Assembly (NCBI GenBank): GCA_964386525.1
Contig: CAYLSO010000292.1
Coordinates: 1 to 7,444, forward strand
Length of the DNA: 7,444 nucleotides
From: CAYLSO01 sp964386525
Lineage (GTDB): Bacteria; Eisenbacteria; RBG-16-71-46; DASYSL01
Direction of reading: 5' to 3'
In this document: in pieces, positions 3,626-7,444 of the stretch
How the letters are laid out: the number at the start of each line of letters is the position of its first letter
Numbering within the stretch: position 1 is the first letter of the stretch
Program-made: the position numbers and the translations under genes
Notes under the pieces: generated by a model
Told to the model about the DNA's origin: nothing
Seen by the model: the letters and a program-made list of their open reading frames with translations, nothing else
The model's database searches: none

Positions 3626-6616
3626 ATGGCAACGAGACTCTCTTCGCTCTGCCGCGGGCTGATCCTCGCCCTCGCGGCCGCGGCCCCGCTCGCCGTCAGC
3701 GCACACGCGGCGCCGCTAAGACTCTGGTACGACACTTTTGAGGACGGCAACACGCTCACCTGGACACTCAGCTACGTCGGCGGCGCCGGTATCTACGTGG
3801 AACCGGGCATGGGATACCTCGGCACTCGCTCGCTACGAGTCGTGGGCAATCCCAACCCGGGCGCCGGCGCCACGGGCATGTCCCGCGAGGTCCCCGTCGA
3901 CTTCACCAACGACTACGTGGTCCGGTTCGGCTTCCGCTACACCAGCTTCCACTGGGACCAGTTCCTGATCTTCGGGCACATCCGCCTGCTGCTGGACTAT
4001 CCGTCCCTGCCCATCCTCTACGACCCGCTCGGAACCGCCGCCTACGTCGGGCATCCGCTCTCCTCCGAGCCGGTCCTCAATTACCTCCCGCCGGAGACCT
4101 GGGGGCTGGTCACCGTCTTCGTCCGGCCGTCGCAGCTCAAGTACTCCGTCTACGTGGATGGCCGGCTGGTCGGCGAGGTCACCTACGCGCCGACCCTGGT
4201 TCCCACGCGGCGGCTTACCTTCGAGGACAACCACTCCTCGAGCAACTACCTGAACGCCCTCTACGACGAGTTCTCGGTCTCGGGCATGCAGGACCAGGGC
4301 CTGGCGAGCTGGATCACCCCCGGCGTGGTCGTGGACCTGGAGAACGTGGTAGCGCAGGCCCAGCCGGGCTTGGTGCCCTACCACGGCCAGTACTCGATCC
4401 CCGACGTGAGTCTCCTCGCCCTGCACGAGCCGTGCAGCCCGACCATCGCCAGCGGCGACAACTACCGCTGCCTCGTGGCGTGCCTCGACATGCTCTTCGA
4501 CTACAACGACGTCATCCCGAACCACCAGATCGCGCCGAACCTGCAAGAGGAGGTCTCCGCTTCCGCCAACATCAACGACCGCGTCAACTGGAACAACCCG
4601 GGCTGGGTGGGGACGAAACTCGACGACGGGCGCCGGGCGGCGCACTTCTCGTCGGCGACGCAGGCGCTGACGCTGGTGCGGGGCAACTGCCCGCCGGCGG
4701 GGCAGCCGAACGCGCCCGGGGCCTGGGCCTACACCTGGCGCTCGCTCGGATACTCGGCGGTCGACAGCCTGTGGTACGAGATGGCCGCGGACGACACGAC
4801 TCAGTTCACCAACGGCTTCCCGCCGCCCAAATTCCACGGGCTGCTGGCATCGGGCTATCCCATCGTCGCCTGCTTCGACCCGCCCGACGACTACGACTCC
4901 GCGCTCAACCCTGACCGGACCAAGGGCGAGGTGGACACCACCGCCGACATCGAGAACACCACCATCGGGCACGCGGTGGTGGTGATGGGCTTCGACAACG
5001 TCGGCGGCCAGGCGGGCAATCCCTGGAACGTGCCGGCCGTCTGCGTGCACGACCCGGCGCGGGGACCTTTCATCTGGATCCCGCAGCGCACCTTCCCCGG
5101 CCCCCCCGCCATCCCGGGCTTCTACGACAAGATCTGGAAGTTCGGGGAGTTCCTCTTCGCCGCGCCGTGGGAGCTGACCTGGGCGGCGCCGCTCGGCATC
5201 ACGACCAACGCCAAGTTCCAGGCCAGCCTCTTCGTCACCTACCCCGGCCCGGCGCCGCTGCACGGGCTCTACCCGGTCACCGGCAAGGCCACGCTCACAC
5301 CCGCCAACGGGCTGGGCTTCCAGGGCGGCGAGCAGGCGACTCACAACCTGGCCAACCTCGTGCACACCGGCGATGTCGATAACACGAAGTGGAATCTGCG
5401 GGGGCCGCCGGTGGTGCCCAATCCGCTGCCCGCGTGCACGTACGAGGGATACGGGACGCTCAACTCCGTGGCCTCGACCTCGTACAACAGCTACGCGGAC
5501 AAGCTCGGTGCCTCCGGGAGCTACGGCTTCGCCATGATCGTGCTGCCGCCGCCGCCGTTCGGCTTCGGGCACCGCGGCTGGCCTTACGGCAGCCGGTGGT
5601 GGGGCGCGCCCGGATCCGGGTCGGGGATGAACGTGATCGCGGTCGACGACGCGACCCTGGAGGTCTCGGCGCTCGTGTGGAACGTCGGATCCAACTACCC
5701 GCCGGCGGCCACGGCGGTGACGTTCTGGGCCGGCGACCCGACGCTCACCGAGAACTACCCGGGTAGTGTGCCCATCGGCCAGGTGCCCGTGCCCCCGAGC
5801 CTCGCCCCCGGCGATACGGTGCGGCTGACGGTCGGCCCGTGGATCCAGCCGCCCGCGAACAGCTACGGCGAGCCCGACTTCTCGATCTGGGCCACCATCG
5901 AGTGCCCGGGCGACCCGGCCTCGAGCTCCTGGCCGCAGGAGGAGAACAACCACGGCGTCTTCGCCGAGTTCGGGCGCCGCACCGACATCGGCCAGCCGGT
6001 GTCGCTGCGCTTGCGCGCCGAGAACCCGGAGCCGACCTCGATGTTCCTGCGCTACGAGGTGCTCCAGGAGGAGGGCGCGGAGCACTGGACGGTGCAGCTC
6101 CAGGACAGCGTCGGCGCACTCGTCCCCACCGGTCTGCCGTTGCCCGTGGGGCCCGGCGCCGGGTTCCCGCTGCGCCTGGTCGTGACGCCGACCACGACGG
6201 ACACCGTCGGCGCGGTGCACGTCGAAGGGTATCTGCACAGCCCCGGCGGCGGCCTCGTGCGTCAGGTGGGCGGCGTCACCCTGCGCGTCCATTCGTCCGG
6301 GACCACGGACGTGCCGCCCGGGTCCCCGCCCGTGACCGCGCTCTCGCTGTCGCCGCCGCGGCCGAACCCGTTCTCCGGATCGACGGCGATCCGCTACGCG
6401 CTGCCGCACGGCGGTGCGGTACGGCTGGAGGTCTTCGATCTGGCCGGCCGGCGGGTGCGCACGCTGGTCGCCGCGCCCCAGACCGCGGGCCCGCACGAAG
6501 TCTCCTGGGATGGGCGCGCCAACGGCGGACAGCGCCTGGGGGCAGGCCTCTATCTCTGCCGGCTCGAGCTGGCGGGGCAGGGCGTGCGGACGACGAAACT
6601 GTTGAAGCTGCGGTAG
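3626..6616 (+). CDS. Secreted multidomain protein: LamG-like domain, C39-like cysteine peptidase domain, CARDB-like region and C-terminal sorting module
   Basis: This protein has 996 residues. A signal peptide (1 to about 28: basic start, Leu/Ala core, AHA site) is followed by a concanavalin A/LamG-like beta region (about 36-220; 'DTFEDGN' 36-42, 'ALYDEFSVSG' 211-220). Residues 265-510 resemble a C39/papain-like peptidase. The candidate nucleophile is Cys282 in 'DNYRCLVACLDMLFDY', the 'G.P.i' strand is 'ASGYPIVACFDP' (408-419), His449 lies in 'GHAVVVMGFD' and Asp476 in 'VHDPARG'. The usual CGP after the nucleophile is CLV, so activity is uncertain. An unrecognised, probably Ig-like stretch (510-660), a CARDB-like region (about 668-775; 'ALVWNVGSNYPP', 'LAPGDTVRLTV') and an Ig-like region (786-890) follow. 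Residues 906-996 form the FlgD-like/type IX-type sorting module, with PNPF, 'FDLAGRRVRTLV', 'SWDGRANGGQ' and 'AGLYLCRL'. It is probably exported through the outer membrane. Substrate and partners are unknown. Confidence 0.8.
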   Translation: MATRLSSLCRGLILALAAAAPLAVSAHAAPLRLWYDTFEDGNTLTWTLSYVGGAGIYVEPGMGYLGTRSLRVVGNPNPGAGATGMSREVPVDFTNDYVVRFGFRYTSFHWDQFLIFGHIRLLLDYPSLPILYDPLGTAAYVGHPLSSEPVLNYLPPETWGLVTVFVRPSQLKYSVYVDGRLVGEVTYAPTLVPTRRLTFEDNHSSSNYLNALYDEFSVSGMQDQGLASWITPGVVVDLENVVAQAQPGLVPYHGQYSIPDVSLLALHEPCSPTIASGDNYRCLVACLDMLFDYNDVIPNHQIAPNLQEEVSASANINDRVNWNNPGWVGTKLDDGRRAAHFSSATQALTLVRGNCPPAGQPNAPGAWAYTWRSLGYSAVDSLWYEMAADDTTQFTNGFPPPKFHGLLASGYPIVACFDPPDDYDSALNPDRTKGEVDTTADIENTTIGHAVVVMGFDNVGGQAGNPWNVPAVCVHDPARGPFIWIPQRTFPGPPAIPGFYDKIWKFGEFLFAAPWELTWAAPLGITTNAKFQASLFVTYPGPAPLHGLYPVTGKATLTPANGLGFQGGEQATHNLANLVHTGDVDNTKWNLRGPPVVPNPLPACTYEGYGTLNSVASTSYNSYADKLGASGSYGFAMIVLPPPPFGFGHRGWPYGSRWWGAPGSGSGMNVIAVDDATLEVSALVWNVGSNYPPAATAVTFWAGDPTLTENYPGSVPIGQVPVPPSLAPGDTVRLTVGPWIQPPANSYGEPDFSIWATIECPGDPASSSWPQEENNHGVFAEFGRRTDIGQPVSLRLRAENPEPTSMFLRYEVLQEEGAEHWTVQLQDSVGALVPTGLPLPVGPGAGFPLRLVVTPTTTDTVGAVHVEGYLHSPGGGLVRQVGGVTLRVHSSGTTDVPPGSPPVTALSLSPPRPNPFSGSTAIRYALPHGGAVRLEVFDLAGRRVRTLVAAPQTAGPHEVSWDGRANGGQRLGAGLYLCRLELAGQGVRTTKLLKLR

Positions 6617-6644
6617 GCGGCTGCGGCAGCCGGCTGCGGTAGGC
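6607..6644. repeat. Short direct repeat and palindrome at the 3' end of the secreted-protein gene
   Basis: GCTGCGGTAGGC occurs at 6607-6618, spanning the stop codon, and again at 6633-6644. Between them is a 15-base palindrome, CGGCTGC-G-GCAGCCG (6618-6632). This could be a small duplication scar or added 3'-end structure upstream of the terminator. Confidence 0.5.
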
Positions 6645-6646
6645 TC

Positions 6647-6687
6647 GGCGGCGGTTCCGGAGGATGGGGACCGCCGCCTCGGCTTTT
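6647..6687 (+). terminator. Intrinsic terminator for the secreted-protein gene
   Basis: GGCGGCGGT (6647-6655) pairs perfectly with ACCGCCGCC (6670-6678) around a 14-base loop, followed by TCGGC and TTTT (6684-6687). The T tract is on the plus strand. The msrB stop codon begins within it, so the two convergent genes share this end. Confidence 0.6.
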
Positions 6688-7207
6688 ACTTCTCTTTCTC
6701 GAAGATGAGCGCGGCGGAGTTGATGCAGTAGCGGTTGTGGGTCGGCGGCGGCCCGTCGTCGAAGACGTGTCCCAAGTGCCCGTCACAGCGTGCGCACAGA
6801 GCCTCCGTGCGCATCATGCCGTGGCTTTTGTCGGTCTCAAAGCGGACGTGATCGGCGGCGACCGGTGCGACGAAGCTCGGCCACCCGGTGCCCGAGTCGA
6901 ACTTACCGGTCGAGCGGAACAGCTCCAGGCCGCAGCCGGCGCAGCGGTAGGCGCCCTTCTCGTGGCTGTTCCAGAAGCCCCCCGAGCAGGCCAGCTCCGT
7001 GCCCTTGCCGCGCAGCACGCGATACTGCTCGGGCGTCAGGATCCGCTTCCACTCGGCGTCCGACTTGACCACCTTCGTCACGGTATCGCTCCTTGCGGCC
7101 CGGGAATGATCGGTGGCGGGCTGCCGGCCCACGGCGCGACCCGACAGCGCGAGCAACGCGGCCGCGGCAATCACCACGATCGAAACCGGCCAGTATCTCC
7201 TGAGCAC
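6686..7207 (-). CDS. msrB: Exported peptide-methionine (R)-S-oxide reductase (MsrB)
   Basis: This 173-residue protein reduces methionine-R-sulfoxide in oxidised proteins. A hydrophobic N-terminal segment (about 7-22, after 'MLRRYW') acts as a signal peptide or membrane anchor, so the enzyme should work in the periplasm or envelope. It has no lipobox. The MsrB domain covers about residues 46-172. It has zinc cysteines in 'CAGC' (Cys89, Cys92) and 'CARC' (Cys138, Cys141), 'KFDSGTGWPSF' (102-112), 'HLGHVFDDGPPPT' (144-156) and the catalytic Cys161 in 'NRYCINSAAL'. Cys74 in 'GTELACSGG' is an extra cysteine and could be the resolving thiol. The start is a GTG with AGGGAGG six bases upstream. Downstream it converges on the secreted-protein gene. 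An alternative role within a longer Msr system is not indicated, since no msrA is present. Confidence 0.93.
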   Translation of the reverse strand: MLRRYWPVSIVVIAAAALLALSGRAVGRQPATDHSRAARSDTVTKVVKSDAEWKRILTPEQYRVLRGKGTELACSGGFWNSHEKGAYRCAGCGLELFRSTGKFDSGTGWPSFVAPVAADHVRFETDKSHGMMRTEALCARCDGHLGHVFDDGPPPTHNRYCINSAALIFEKEK

Positions 7208-7213
7208 GATGGG

Positions 7214-7220
7214 CCTCCCT
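7214..7220 (-). promoter_or_regulatory. Ribosome binding site of msrB
   Basis: On the minus strand this reads AGGGAGG, six bases before the GTG at 7207-7205. It supports that non-ATG start, which is also the one that keeps the whole export signal. Confidence 0.7.
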
Positions 7221-7239
7221 CGCGGCCCGAGTGCGGTCC

Positions 7240-7262
7240 GCGCCCTCTTATGATAAGGGCGC
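7240..7262 (-). promoter_or_regulatory. Inverted repeat containing a -10-like hexamer upstream of msrB
   Basis: GCGCCC (7240-7245) and TTA (7248-7250) pair with TAA and GGGCGC (7254-7262), with a 2-base bulge and a 3-base loop. On the minus strand, 7255-7250 reads TATCAT, five of six bases of the sigma-70 -10 consensus and one of the few AT-rich spots here. No good -35 lies 16-18 bases upstream. It may be an msrB promoter with an operator-like symmetry, or the end structure of the upstream minus-strand gene. Confidence 0.35.
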
Positions 7263-7334
7263 CCGCCCTCTCGGACGCAGCGCCCCCTCAGGCTTTCCCA
7301 CTCCTTTGCATCCCCCGCCGCGGGCCCCGCTTCG

Positions 7335-7444
7335 CTATCGCAACCACACCAAGCGTTCCGAGCGAACCCCGAGCGCCGTCACCAACCGCACGAAGTAGAG
7401 CCCCGCCGGGGCACGGGCGCCCGTGGCGGTGAGCCCATCCCAGC
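7335..7444 (-). CDS. C-terminal end of a second sorting-module protein (partial, runs off right edge)
   Basis: Reading the minus strand inward from base 7442 gives 35 codons and a TAG at 7337-7335. The peptide begins 'WDGLTATGARAPAGLYFVRL' and ends in 'LVWLR'. This matches the last third of the FlgD-like/type IX-type C-terminal module ('WDG....G....AG.Y..RL......R...LR'), the same module that ends the large secreted protein (WDG at 961-963, AGLYLCRL at 972-979 there). The product is therefore a secreted or surface protein of unknown body. It is upstream of msrB on the same strand with a 127-base gap, so co-transcription is possible. It has no start in the window and is easily missed. Confidence 0.75.
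   Translation of the reverse strand, partial: WDGLTATGARAPAGLYFVRLVTALGVRSERLVWLR

Noticed and set aside
3833..6496. An 887-codon open frame on the minus strand
   Set aside because: It is fully antisense to the secreted-protein gene, has Arg/Gly/Val-rich low-complexity translation and no recognisable motif. Such frames are common opposite GC-rich genes.

Overview
The window is very G+C-rich (about 70% by eye) and densely coding. Two encoded proteins end in the FlgD-like/type IX-type C-terminal sorting module: a PNPF start, a middle like 'L.VFDLAGR.VRTLV', then 'WDG....G.....AG.Y..RL' and a final LR. This module, the high G+C and the presence of TonB suggest a double-membraned bacterium of the wider FCB assemblage, for example a Candidatus Eisenbacteria-like or Gemmatimonadota-like lineage. 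That placement is inference from style; no marker gene is present.

Layout, left to right. (1) At 1-60 (minus) are the first 20 codons of a gene that resembles the start of a trans-sulfuration (Cys/Met metabolism) PLP enzyme. (2) At 167-2363 (minus) is a compact three-gene cluster for p-aminobenzoate, a folate precursor. It runs in transcription order from a PabA-type glutamine amidotransferase to a short PabB-type aminodeoxychorismate synthase to a short class IV aminotransferase-like protein in the PabC position. The genes overlap by 4 and 25 bases. (3) At 2364-2618 is a divergent intergenic region with a tandem repeat, a strong hairpin and a 15-base palindrome. (4) At 2619-3353 (plus) is a TonB-family protein with a very good ribosome binding site. 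(5) At 3354-3625 is a non-coding gap rich in GC inverted repeats. (6) At 3626-6616 (plus) is a 996-residue secreted multidomain protein: signal peptide, concanavalin A/LamG-like domain, C39/papain-like cysteine peptidase-like domain, CARDB-like and Ig-like regions, and the C-terminal sorting module. (7) At 6647-6687 is an intrinsic-terminator-like hairpin with a T tract. (8) At 6686-7207 (minus) is an exported methionine-R-sulfoxide reductase (MsrB). (9) At 7335-7444 (minus) are the last 35 codons of a second gene with the sorting module, cut by the window edge.

The genes form three functional groups: cytoplasmic pABA synthesis (probably followed by sulfur amino-acid metabolism); envelope energy transduction (TonB); and exported or surface proteins with periplasmic oxidative repair (the C39-like protein, MsrB and the partial sorting-module protein). 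I see no phage, transposon, CRISPR array, tRNA or rRNA. I also see no clear new multi-gene system. The most unusual item is the secreted C39-like protein.
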